The notes beneath the pieces were generated by a model. The model had not been told where the DNA came from, did no database searches, and saw only the letters and a list, made by a program, of their open reading frames with translations. Source: Novosphingobium olei (GTDB lineage Bacteria > Pseudomonadota > Alphaproteobacteria > Sphingomonadales > Sphingomonadaceae). From it: a DNA stretch of 64,000 nt. The position numbers were made by a program, and so were the translations under genes. Shown here piece after piece: positions 44,609 through 52,726 of this stretch. The number at the start of each line of letters is the position of its first letter. The first letter of the stretch is position 1. The DNA is taken from positions 248,001 to 312,000 of the forward strand of contig NZ_JABBGM010000005.1 of the NCBI RefSeq assembly GCF_012927405.1, read 5' to 3'.

Positions 44609-45589
44609 GTGGCGAGGACGAGTGAAGCGATCGTGATCCGTGCCTATGGCGGCGCGGAGGTCCTAGTTGCCGAAACGGTGCCGGTTCCCGATCCGGAGCC
44701 GGGCCAGATCCTGATCCGTCAGGAAGCGGTTTCGGTGAACTTCCACGACGTCTACGTCCGTTCGGGCGCGTACAAGACGCTGGCCTTGCCCGGAATCCCG
44801 GGCCTCGAGGCGGTGGGCGTGATCGAGGAGGTGGGCGAGGGCGTGACCGACCTGACTGTCGGCCAGCGCGTTGCCTACATCGACAAGAGCTATGGCGCCT
44901 ATGCCGGTGCCCGCGTGCTTGATGCAGCGCTTGCCGCCCCGGTGCCCGATGGCGTGGAGCCGGGCGTTGCGACCGCCTGGTTCCTGAAGGGCCTTACCGC
45001 GCAGGCGCTGGTCGACGAAGTCGAGCCGGTGCGCGCTGGCATGATCGTGCTGGCGCAGGCGGCGGCGGGTGGCGTCGGCCAGCTTGTCGCCCGCATGGCA
45101 AGCCTTCGCGGCGCGACCGTCATTGGCACGGTGGGTTCGCCCGAGAAGGCCGCCGTGGCGAAAGCGGCGGGCTGCGATCACGTGATCCTCTACCGCGAGG
45201 AAGATGTCGCCGCGCGCGTGGCCGAGATCACCGGCGGGACCGGGGTCAACGTCGCGTTCGATGCGGTGGGCAAGGACAGCTTCGAAGGGTCGCTGGCGAG
45301 CCTCGCCTCGCTGGGTCACCTCGTTCACTATGGGCAGGCGTCGGGGCCGATCCCGCCGTTCGATCTTTCGCGTCTTGGCGCCAAGTCTGCCAAGGTTTCG
45401 CGCCCGTTCCTGTGGCCCTACATCCAGCCGCGGGCCAAGCTGCTGTCCGCTTCGGAAAGCCTGTTCGCGGCGATGGCGCGGGGCGATCTGCCGCTGTCGC
45501 TGGGCGGGCGCTATCCGCTGGCGCAGGCCGCTGCCGCCCATGCCGCGCTCGAAGCGCGCGAAGCAGGGCCTTTCGTCCTCGACTGCTGA
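44609..45589 (+). CDS. Quinone oxidoreductase, zeta-crystallin (QOR) type
   Basis: NADPH-dependent one- or two-electron quinone reductase of the zinc-free medium-chain dehydrogenase family, 326 residues. NFHDVYVRSGAY, GIPGLEAVGVIEEVGEGV and the nucleotide loop AAAGGVGQLVARMA are visible; the zinc-binding cysteines of alcohol dehydrogenases are absent. GTG 44609 has a GGGGGGA site. It lies 45 bases after ftsH and may be co-transcribed with it. A second, PIG3-type paralogue lies at 59.4 kb. Confidence 0.92.
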   Translation: MARTSEAIVIRAYGGAEVLVAETVPVPDPEPGQILIRQEAVSVNFHDVYVRSGAYKTLALPGIPGLEAVGVIEEVGEGVTDLTVGQRVAYIDKSYGAYAGARVLDAALAAPVPDGVEPGVATAWFLKGLTAQALVDEVEPVRAGMIVLAQAAAGGVGQLVARMASLRGATVIGTVGSPEKAAVAKAAGCDHVILYREEDVAARVAEITGGTGVNVAFDAVGKDSFEGSLASLASLGHLVHYGQASGPIPPFDLSRLGAKSAKVSRPFLWPYIQPRAKLLSASESLFAAMARGDLPLSLGGRYPLAQAAAAHAALEAREAGPFVLDC

Positions 45590-45605
45590 TGGTCTGCCCG
45601 CCTGA

Positions 45606-46637
45606 TCAGGCGCCCGATTCTGCGGCGATGAAGATCACGAACAGCGTCAGCGCGATGCAGGCGAAGATCGACAGTGCGAACGTGCGCACGATCCCGCCAA
45701 GCCGCGACGTGCCGTAGGCACCGCGCAACTGCTTGTACATGTGAACGGGCGGCGCAAGCAGCAGCAGCGCGACGAGCCCGTCGTAGTCGGTCAGGGCCAC
45801 GAGCATCACCGCGATGCTCAGCAGTGTCATGAAGCTGAGCGAGTAGGTCACGAACACGGTGTGATCGTAGAGGTGGAAGCGCCGGCTGAACGGGAACAGC
45901 AACCACAGGAAGGGCACCGAGATCGGGATCAGCGCCCAGCTGTACTTGTAAGCGTAGTTCTGCGCCTTGTAGGCGGTGAGGGCGGGGTTCTCGCGGAATT
46001 TCTTCACCGCGTTGTCGATCGCGGAAATGTCGCTGACCTTCTGGTCCGGCTTGTCCACGTTCGAGCGGACTTCGCGCGTGATTTCGAGCGCGGTGCGCTG
46101 CCCGTCGAGCTTGTCGTCGACCTGCTCGGTGTCCTGCCCCTTACGCTTGAGCTCGGCGCGCTCGGCCTCCAGCCTGGCGATCTTGCCCTCGATCGCCTTC
46201 TCCGCCCTGGCCGCATCCTGCGGGGAGGACATCCCCTGGTACGTCGTCTCGGATGCGGTCTGGTGATAGACCGCAAAGGCAAGGAACACGCAGAACAGGA
46301 ACAGCGCCAGCGGCGAGACGAAGCGGGCGCGCTGGCCTTCGATGTAGCGGCGGGTCAGTTCGCCGGGGCGCCACACCAGCATCGGGATGGTCCGCCAGAT
46401 CTTGCCCTCGAAGTGGAAAACTCCGTGGAGAAGGTCGTGGAAAAACGCACCGAGCGTGCGGTGGACGTGCGCCGCCTGGCCGCAGGCGTGGCAGTGGCTG
46501 CCGAGCAACGCGGTGCCGCAGTTGAGGCAGGCGGTTTCGTGCGTGTGGCCGGCGTCTTGCTCGCCGGCTTTGGGTTCGATCGCCCGGGCCTTGAGAGCCC
46601 CTTCAACCACGTCGCCGATCGCCTGTGCGTCGCTCAT
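45606..46637 (-). CDS. DUF3667 membrane protein with N-terminal zinc-ribbon-like cysteines
   Basis: A 343-residue protein. ACLNCGTALLGSHCHACGQ near residues 36-54 has four cysteines in two CxxC pairs, a probable zinc ribbon. A short amphipathic region and a helix (FVSPLALFLFCVFLAFAVY) follow, then a charged coiled coil (about residues 145-215) and three or four C-terminal helices. DUF3667 proteins have no known role. ATG 46637 is six bases after a GGGGGGA site; ATG 46643 is too close to it. Confidence 0.82.
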   Translation of the reverse strand: MSDAQAIGDVVEGALKARAIEPKAGEQDAGHTHETACLNCGTALLGSHCHACGQAAHVHRTLGAFFHDLLHGVFHFEGKIWRTIPMLVWRPGELTRRYIEGQRARFVSPLALFLFCVFLAFAVYHQTASETTYQGMSSPQDAARAEKAIEGKIARLEAERAELKRKGQDTEQVDDKLDGQRTALEITREVRSNVDKPDQKVSDISAIDNAVKKFRENPALTAYKAQNYAYKYSWALIPISVPFLWLLFPFSRRFHLYDHTVFVTYSLSFMTLLSIAVMLVALTDYDGLVALLLLAPPVHMYKQLRGAYGTSRLGGIVRTFALSIFACIALTLFVIFIAAESGA

Positions 46638-46722
46638 GCCCATTCCCCCCGGGTAACGCTTGGGGCATAGCGAAGCGGGGTCTGCACGACTACCGTCTGT
46701 GCGACGGAGGGGAGAGAAAAAG

Positions 46723-47115
46723 ATGCGAACGAAACGATCTGGCCTGATTGGCTTTGCCATGCTGCTGGCGCTGGCGCCTGCTGGCGCGAGCGCGCAGGGC
46801 GGGGCGATGTCGGTGGCGACATTCCTGGCCAAGGCGGATGCGCTGCGCGCCAAGGGGCCGTTCGCGCTGATGAGCAGCGACTACAAGCTGCTGAAGGCCG
46901 AAGTGACCGGCGCGGCGCAAGCCTATCGCGTACGGCTGAAGGGCGAACAGGCGGCGGGCAGGCCCAGTTCGTGCCCCCCGGCGCGCGCGCCGTTCAACAG
47001 CGATGACGTCATGGCACAGATGCGCAGCTATCCGCCCACCCATCGCGCCCAGACCAGCGTGGCGACCGCGGTGGCGGATCTGTTCGTTGCGCGGTATCCC
47101 TGCGGCGGGCGGTAA
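46723..47115 (+). CDS. Small secreted protein of unknown function
   Basis: A 130-residue protein with a good signal peptide (positive RTKRS, hydrophobic core, cleavage near ASAQ). The mature part is helical with two cysteines (SSCPPAR and RYPCGGR) that could form a disulphide. GGAGGGGAGAG precedes ATG 46723. I do not recognise the family. It stands divergent from the DUF3667 gene and 73 bases before the M23 peptidase gene. Confidence 0.7.
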   Translation: MRTKRSGLIGFAMLLALAPAGASAQGGAMSVATFLAKADALRAKGPFALMSSDYKLLKAEVTGAAQAYRVRLKGEQAAGRPSSCPPARAPFNSDDVMAQMRSYPPTHRAQTSVATAVADLFVARYPCGGR

Positions 47116-47188
47116 GTCTTTCTTTACGCCGAATTAACCTTGTCTCGGCAGGGAGAGACAAGGGATCGCGACGGGATCGTGAAGGAGC

Positions 47189-48811
47189 GTGGAGCGCGTG
47201 TTCGGGACAGCAGACCAATCGGGCCCTGCCGTTGCCGTGGCGACGTTCGGTCGCGCACGGTCGGGTGGCAGCGCCGGATCGTCTTCGCACCCCGTCCGTC
47301 AGCGCATGGCGACCGCTCCTGCCGAAGCGCAGGCCCCGATCCGGCCGCGCGAAGGTGTGCCTCGCCTTTCAAATCATCCGCTGGTGCAACGCTGGAGCGC
47401 GCTGTGCCGGGGGATCGAAGGCCGGATCCGGCATCTCGACCTTGCACCCGACCTTGCCGAGGATGTCGGCAGCGCCCGCTGGTTTCGCGGCCTGGCCACG
47501 TTCCTGTCGCTGGCGCTGCTGGCTGCCGCATTCTGGCCGGACTTCGCGCCGCTCGAAGCCGCGCCGCTGGTGCGGATCGATGAAGCGGCGCAACGCGAAT
47601 TCGCCGCGCAATCGCTGACGGCGCAGCGGCGCGGAGCGACGAGCGGCCGGCATTTCGCGGCCGAATCCGGCCTTGTGCTGCGGCTCGATTCGGCGCCCGA
47701 ACGTCCGCAGGTGGAACTTGCGGCGACGCTGGGCGAAAACGACAGCGTGCCGCGCATGCTGCAGCGCGCCGGCGTGGGGCTGGGTGACGCCGCGCAGGCG
47801 GCATCGCTGATCGGTTCGGCCGTCTCGCTCGATGCGATCGCGGCGGGCACGCGCTTCGATCTGATGCTGGGATCGCGCACCAGCCCATCGCAGCCGCGCC
47901 CGCTGGAAGCGATCAAGGTCCGCCCGCGCTTCGACCTGGCGCTTTCGGTTGAACGGATCGCCGGGGTGCTCGGATTGCGCCGCGCCCCGATCGCGGTGGA
48001 AACGCGCCCGCTGCGCCTGCAAGGCGTGGTGGGCGGGAGCCTCTATCGTTCGGCGCGTGCCGCCGGTGCGCCTCCCGGCACGGTGCAGGACTACCTGCGC
48101 GCGGTGGACGACGTGCTGCCGTTCGAGGACATCCTGCCCACCGACGAATTCGACCTGGTGGTATCGTACAAGCGCGCGGCCGACGGGCAGGGCGAGGCGG
48201 GCGATCTGCAATACGCCGCGATCCTGCGCGATGGGCGCCCGCGCCTCCAGCTGCTGCGCTGGGGCAACGGGGGCGGCTTCGAAACGCTCGACGCGCTGAC
48301 CGGCAGCCAGCAATCCAGCGACGGCGCGCTGCTGACGCCGGTAGCGGGGCACGTGACATCGGGCTTCGGCATGCGGCGGCACCCCATCCTGGGCTTCGTG
48401 CGGATGCATGCGGGCATAGACTTTGCAGCGCCGTGGGGATCGCCAGTCTATGCCGCCACCGATGGCCGGGTCAGCTTTGCCGGCTGGCACGGCGGGCATG
48501 GCAACTACGTCCGGCTCGACCACGGCGGCGGGATCGGCACTGGCTATGGCCACATGAGCCGCATCGCGGTGACGCCGGGGATGAGCGTGCGCCGGGGGCA
48601 GGTGATCGGCTATGTCGGCTCGACCGGGCTTTCGACCGGGCCGCACCTGCACTACGAACTCTATCGCGGCGGGCAGGTGGTCGATCCGGCCTCGGTGCGC
48701 TTCCTTGCGCGGCGGCAGGCGGTCGATCCGGGGCAGATCGCCGCGTTCAAGGCGCGGCTGGCGCAGATGACGGCGCTGAAGCCCGGCACACCCAACGGCT
48801 ATCTGCGCTGA
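47189..48811 (+). CDS. M23 family peptidoglycan metalloendopeptidase
   Basis: A 540-residue envelope protein with one N-terminal membrane anchor (RGLATFLSLALLAAAFWP, about residues 99-116), a long OapA/LysM-like periplasmic region and a C-terminal LytM (M23) domain. The zinc site is complete: MHAGIDFAAP (H, D) near residue 411 and HLHYELY near 490. Such proteins cut peptidoglycan cross-bridges or act as amidase activators; an intact metal site argues for an active enzyme. The start is uncertain: GTG 47189 sits close to GAAGGA, and ATG 47306 is an alternative. Confidence 0.9.
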   Translation: MERVFGTADQSGPAVAVATFGRARSGGSAGSSSHPVRQRMATAPAEAQAPIRPREGVPRLSNHPLVQRWSALCRGIEGRIRHLDLAPDLAEDVGSARWFRGLATFLSLALLAAAFWPDFAPLEAAPLVRIDEAAQREFAAQSLTAQRRGATSGRHFAAESGLVLRLDSAPERPQVELAATLGENDSVPRMLQRAGVGLGDAAQAASLIGSAVSLDAIAAGTRFDLMLGSRTSPSQPRPLEAIKVRPRFDLALSVERIAGVLGLRRAPIAVETRPLRLQGVVGGSLYRSARAAGAPPGTVQDYLRAVDDVLPFEDILPTDEFDLVVSYKRAADGQGEAGDLQYAAILRDGRPRLQLLRWGNGGGFETLDALTGSQQSSDGALLTPVAGHVTSGFGMRRHPILGFVRMHAGIDFAAPWGSPVYAATDGRVSFAGWHGGHGNYVRLDHGGGIGTGYGHMSRIAVTPGMSVRRGQVIGYVGSTGLSTGPHLHYELYRGGQVVDPASVRFLARRQAVDPGQIAAFKARLAQMTALKPGTPNGYLR

Positions 48812-48897
48812 GCACAGTTGCAGCGAGCGCAAGTGCCCGCCGGACTTCGCAAGGCGACATGGTTGCGGGGCGGGGCAGCGGGGCCTAGACAGCGCGC

Positions 48898-49890
48898 ATG
48901 ACCTCCTACCCCATGACCCGCCTTCGCCGTACCCGCGCCACCGCCTGGAGCCGCGCGCTCCATCGCGAAGTGCAGGTGACCCCGGCCGACCTCATCTGGC
49001 CGCTGTTCGTGACCGAAGGCACCGGTGTCGAGGACCCGATCGGGTCGCTGCCGGGCGTTTCGCGCTGGTCGGTCGACGGGATCGTCGCGCGGGCGAAGGA
49101 CGCGGTGGCGGCGGGCATTCCCTGCCTGGCGCTGTTTCCCTACACCCAGCCTGATCGGCGCAGCGAGGACGGGCGAGAGGCGCTCAATCCCGACAACCTG
49201 ATGTGCCGCGCGGTGCGCGCGATCAAGGATGCCTGCGGCGATGACATCGGCGTGCTGACCGACGTGGCGCTCGATCCCTATACCAGCCACGGCCAGGACG
49301 GACTGATCGACGAACGCGGCTATGTCCTCAACGACGCCACGGTCGAGGTGCTGGTGGGGCAGAGCCTCAACCAGGCGGCAGCTGGCGCCGACGTGATCGC
49401 CCCGTCGGACATGATGGATGGCCGCATCGCCGCGATCCGCGAGGCGCTGGAGGGCGACAGCCACCACAACGTGCAGATCATGTCCTACGCCGCCAAGTAT
49501 GCCTCTGCCTTCTACGGCCCGTTCCGCGATGCGGTGGGATCGCGCGGGCTGCTGAAGGGCGACAAGAAGACCTACCAGATGGACCCCGGCAATGCCGAGG
49601 AAGCGCTGCGCGAAGTCGAGCTGGACCTGGCCGAAGGCGCGGACAGCGTGATGGTCAAGCCCGGTCTGCCCTACCTCGACATCGCCATCCGCGTGAAGCA
49701 GGCGTTCGGCGTGCCGGTCTTCGCCTATCAGGTGAGCGGCGAATACGCGATGATCGAGGCGGCCGTCGCGGCGGGGGCGGCGGATCGTGATGCGATGGTG
49801 CTGGAAACGCTGCTGGCGTTCAAGCGCGCCGGCTGTTCGGGCGTGCTGACCTACCACGCGCTGCACGCGGCGCGCCTGATGGGCGCATGA
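48898..49890 (+). CDS. hemB: Delta-aminolevulinic acid dehydratase (porphobilinogen synthase)
   Basis: Joins two 5-aminolevulinate molecules to porphobilinogen in tetrapyrrole synthesis. The 330-residue TIM barrel has LIWPLFVTEG, the first active-site lysine region FRDAVGSRGLLKGDKKTYQMDP, the Schiff-base lysine in DSVMVKPGLPYLD and YQVSGEYAMI. DVALDPYTSHGQDG has Asp in place of the zinc-binding cysteine cluster, indicating the magnesium-dependent type. It overlaps the next gene by ATGA. hemE of the same pathway is at 27.5 kb. Confidence 0.96.
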   Translation: MTSYPMTRLRRTRATAWSRALHREVQVTPADLIWPLFVTEGTGVEDPIGSLPGVSRWSVDGIVARAKDAVAAGIPCLALFPYTQPDRRSEDGREALNPDNLMCRAVRAIKDACGDDIGVLTDVALDPYTSHGQDGLIDERGYVLNDATVEVLVGQSLNQAAAGADVIAPSDMMDGRIAAIREALEGDSHHNVQIMSYAAKYASAFYGPFRDAVGSRGLLKGDKKTYQMDPGNAEEALREVELDLAEGADSVMVKPGLPYLDIAIRVKQAFGVPVFAYQVSGEYAMIEAAVAAGAADRDAMVLETLLAFKRAGCSGVLTYHALHAARLMGA

Positions 49891-50441
49891 TCGAGACACC
49901 GCGCCTGCTACTGCGGCCGTGGCGCGAGGCTGACGTCACGCCGTTTCACGCCATCTGTGCGGACCCGGTCGTCATGGCGACGCTCGGCCCGGTGATGTCG
50001 CTGGCCGAAACGCAAGCGCTCGTGGAGCGCTGCATGGCGATGCAGGCGCAAGACGGGCATTGCTTCTGGGCGCTGGAACGGCGCGAGGACGCGCGGCTGA
50101 TCGGCTGGTGCGGCGTCATTCGCGGCACGGCGGGGCCGGTGGCGGGCAAGGCCGAGATCGGCTGGCGTCTGGCATCGGATTGCTGGGGCCATGGCTATGC
50201 CAGCGAAGCGGCGCGCGCGACGGTCGATTGGGTCTTTGCCAACCTGCCCGACGATGCGGCCTGGGCGATCACCCACGTCGGCAACACGCGCAGCCGCGCG
50301 GTGATGGAACGGCTGGGCATGACGTATCAGCCCGGGCTTGATTTCGATCATCCCCGGCTGGCGGCGGACGATCCGCTGCTGCGCCACGTGACTTATCGGC
50401 TCGATCGCCCGGAACGACACGGTGGCGCGCCCCAGGGCTGA
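49887..50441 (+). CDS. GNAT family N-acetyltransferase, RimJ/RimL-like
   Basis: A 184-residue acetyl-CoA-dependent acetyltransferase. It starts ETPRLLLRPWREADVTPFHAI and contains EIGWRLASDCWGHGYASEAARA, the acetyl-CoA-binding motif, and NTRSRAVMERLGM. RimJ/RimL relatives acetylate ribosomal protein N-termini, but many homologues modify other amines, so the substrate is open. ATG 49887 overlaps the hemB stop and its end overlaps the DUF167 gene by 20 bases. Confidence 0.88.
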   Translation: MIETPRLLLRPWREADVTPFHAICADPVVMATLGPVMSLAETQALVERCMAMQAQDGHCFWALERREDARLIGWCGVIRGTAGPVAGKAEIGWRLASDCWGHGYASEAARATVDWVFANLPDDAAWAITHVGNTRSRAVMERLGMTYQPGLDFDHPRLAADDPLLRHVTYRLDRPERHGGAPQG

Positions 50442-50712
50442 CCTGCCGCCGGCCGCAATGCTGCGCGCGCTGATCGACGCCGAAGGCCGGCTGGCCGTGC
50501 GCGTCACGCCCGGCGCCAGAGCGGAAGGCATCGCCATCGACGATGGACGCGTCTCGGTGAAGGTGCGCGCCAGGCCCGAGGACGGCAAGGCGACCGCCGC
50601 CGTACTCGCGCTGGTGGCGACGGCGCTGGAAGTTGCGCCGTCGAACGTGGAATTGTTGCGCGGCGCAACTTCTCGCGAAAAGCTGCTGCGGATTGCGCCT
50701 TTCGCAGATTGA
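50422..50712 (+). CDS. DUF167 family protein (YggU-like)
   Basis: A 96-residue alpha/beta protein with the family blocks LAVRVTPGARAEGI, VKVRARPEDGKATAAVLALVA and LLRGATSREKLLRI. GTG 50422 lies within the preceding GNAT gene. The biochemical role of this widespread family is unknown. Confidence 0.87.
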   Translation: MARPRADLPPAAMLRALIDAEGRLAVRVTPGARAEGIAIDDGRVSVKVRARPEDGKATAAVLALVATALEVAPSNVELLRGATSREKLLRIAPFAD

Positions 50713-50774
50713 AGAGGTTACGCGCTGCCGGGGGCGGCCTAGCGTCGGGCAAAGACCTGCTCGAAAGGATGCCC

Positions 50775-51536
50775 ATGACCAATCCGCACGCCGCGCCGCT
50801 CGCCGGGAAGACCGCGCTCGTGACCGGAGGATCGCGCGGGATCGGTCGCGCCATTGCCTTGCGACTTGCCGCCGATGGCGCGCAAGTGGCGATCAATTAT
50901 CGCAGCGATGCGGCGGCCGCCGAATCGGCCGTGGCCGAAATCGTGGCGGCGGGCGGTTCGGCCTTCGCGCTACGCGCCGACGTGTCCGAACTGGCCGCGA
51001 TCGAGGCGATGTTTGCCGCATTCGATGCGAAGGCGGGCGGGCTCGACATCCTGGTCAACAATGCCGGGATCGGCTCGATGGCCACGCTCGGCGAAACCGA
51101 CGAGGCCAGTTTCGATCGCCAGATGCAGGTCAATGCCAAGGGTCCGTTCTTCGTGACCCGCGCCGCCCTGCCGCGGCTGCGCGATGGTGGGCGCGTGATC
51201 AACATCTCGTCGATGGTGGCGCAGGTCGGCTACGCCTCGTGCCTGGCCTACGCCATGAGCAAGGCGGCGCTGAACCACTTCACCGTATCGCTCGCCGGGG
51301 AATTGGGCGCGCGCGGCATCACCGTCAACGCCGTGGCACCTGGGGCGACGATCACCGACTTCGCGCCGGACCTGTTCAACGATCCGGCCATGGTCGAAAC
51401 GCTTGCCGGTCTTGCCGCGCTGCGCCGCGTGGGCCAACCCGAGGACGTGGCGCGCGTGGTGGCGATGCTGGCAGGCCCGGATGCGGGCTGGGTGACGGGG
51501 CAGGTGATCGAAGCTTCGGGCGGGATGCACCTTTAA
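50775..51536 (+). CDS. Short-chain dehydrogenase/reductase, FabG-like
   Basis: A 253-residue classical SDR. TGGSRGIGRAIALRL binds the cofactor (the basic NYRSD after strand 2 suggests NADPH), NNAGIGSM is structural and SSMVAQVGYASCLAYAMSKAAL carries the catalytic Ser, Tyr and Lys. FabG-like proteins reduce 3-oxoacyl groups, but with no fatty-acid genes around, a general carbonyl reductase is as likely. ATG 50775 is better spaced from AAAGGA than ATG 50769. Converges with the DUF1275 gene, overlapping it by 4 bases. Confidence 0.9.
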   Translation: MTNPHAAPLAGKTALVTGGSRGIGRAIALRLAADGAQVAINYRSDAAAAESAVAEIVAAGGSAFALRADVSELAAIEAMFAAFDAKAGGLDILVNNAGIGSMATLGETDEASFDRQMQVNAKGPFFVTRAALPRLRDGGRVINISSMVAQVGYASCLAYAMSKAALNHFTVSLAGELGARGITVNAVAPGATITDFAPDLFNDPAMVETLAGLAALRRVGQPEDVARVVAMLAGPDAGWVTGQVIEASGGMHL

Positions 51537-52174
51537 TCCACGCCTTCGGGAAAGCGCAGCGAGACGGGCAGCAGCACCAGCGCCCAGCCGCTCGCGATCC
51601 ACAAGCAGGCAAGGGGCAGGCGGTCCTGCAGCCACGCGCCGAGCACCGCGCCGCCGAGCAGGCCGGTCCAGAGCATGCCCCAGGCCGGCCAGCCCTTGCG
51701 CGGCTGGCCCAGCAGTTGCCCGGCCAGGCCGTGCCCCAGCTTGACCAGGGCGCCGGTCATGTAGGTCAGCCCCACCGAAACTTCGCCATCGCGTTGGAAC
51801 ATGGCGTTGAGCGCGCCCATGCCGATGGCCATCGCGCCCATCATCGTGGCGGGCAGATCGAGCATTCGCGCAACGGCGGCGCAGACCAGCAGGCCGCCGA
51901 CCAGGGCGAGCAGGGCGGGCTTGTGCCAGCGTCCGGCGCGGTGCGCGACGAGGGCACCCAGCACCACGCCGGCGAAGAAACCGGCGATGAGCAGCAGCGG
52001 GGTTGCGGCGCGCATGGGGTCGGTTGCCAGCAGGACCGCAAGGCGTGTCGAGTTGCCCGACATGAACGACACGAAATAGCCGCCGGCCGAGATGAAGGCG
52101 ACCGCGTCGACGAACCCGGCCAGAGCGGCAAGCGCGATGGCAAAGCGGCGGCGGGCGCTATCATGCGTGATCAT
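51533..52174 (-). CDS. DUF1275 (YoaK-like) membrane protein
   Basis: A 213-residue protein with about six membrane helices. GFVDAVAFISAGGYFVSFMSGNSTRLA near residues 20-47 and FQRDGEVSVGLTYMTGALVKLG are family signatures. Function is not established. ATG 52174 is preferred; an in-frame start at 52210 would add a polar extension. Confidence 0.85.
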   Translation of the reverse strand: MITHDSARRRFAIALAALAGFVDAVAFISAGGYFVSFMSGNSTRLAVLLATDPMRAATPLLLIAGFFAGVVLGALVAHRAGRWHKPALLALVGGLLVCAAVARMLDLPATMMGAMAIGMGALNAMFQRDGEVSVGLTYMTGALVKLGHGLAGQLLGQPRKGWPAWGMLWTGLLGGAVLGAWLQDRLPLACLWIASGWALVLLPVSLRFPEGVD

Positions 52175-52234
52175 GCAGGGCAGACTAGCGCGCGCGTGCG
52201 CGCCCGTCATCCGCAGCGGGATGATCCTGCGGAG

Positions 52235-52648
52235 TCAGCTCCGCGCCATGCCCCGCGCCATGTTGGCGAGCACGTCGGCCATTGCATCGGCCACCTGACG
52301 ATCTTCGACCGCGCTTTCGGCGATCGCGCGCTGCATCGCTTCGGCCCACTGGCCGGCAGTGCGCCGGTCGATCGGGAAGGCCGCGTGCATCGATACCATG
52401 CACTTGCCCGGATTGGACTGGAACCAGTCGCGCGGGCCGCCGGCCCAGCCGGCGAGGAAAGAGGGCAGGGCGGCGCGCATCGGGGCAAGGTCCTCGGCGT
52501 GGATCGCGCGCAGTTCGGCAAAGGCCGGATCGTTTTCCATCAGATCGTAGAACCGGTTGGTGATCGCCTGCATCGCCGCATGGCCGCCGATCCGCTCGAA
52601 CGGGCTGCGGGTATCGGCGGGCACGGTGTCGGTCTCGCTCAAGGTCAT
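52235..52648 (-). CDS. Group II truncated haemoglobin
   Basis: A 137-residue 2-on-2 globin. FERIGGHAAMQAITNRFYDLM is the N-terminal block and MVSMHAAFPIDRRTAGQWAEAM contains the proximal-histidine region and the conserved tryptophan of group II. Probable roles are oxygen or NO chemistry. A proximal histidine is expected in the F helix and the only candidate is in MHAAF. The gene is separated by about 60 bases from the DUF1275 gene in the same direction. Confidence 0.85.
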   Translation of the reverse strand: MTLSETDTVPADTRSPFERIGGHAAMQAITNRFYDLMENDPAFAELRAIHAEDLAPMRAALPSFLAGWAGGPRDWFQSNPGKCMVSMHAAFPIDRRTAGQWAEAMQRAIAESAVEDRQVADAMADVLANMARGMARS

Positions 52649-52726
52649 CGCTCTCTTTCGTTCCGGACCCGCGGGTCTATCGCGCGCGGGCCCGGGCGCG
52701 TTTGATCTGGATCAAGAACCGACGGG

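Noticed and set aside
45606-46853. 415-residue version of the DUF3667 protein
   Set aside because: The upstream 72 residues overlap the divergent secreted-protein gene and its promoter; ATG 46637 has a well-spaced GGGGGGA site.
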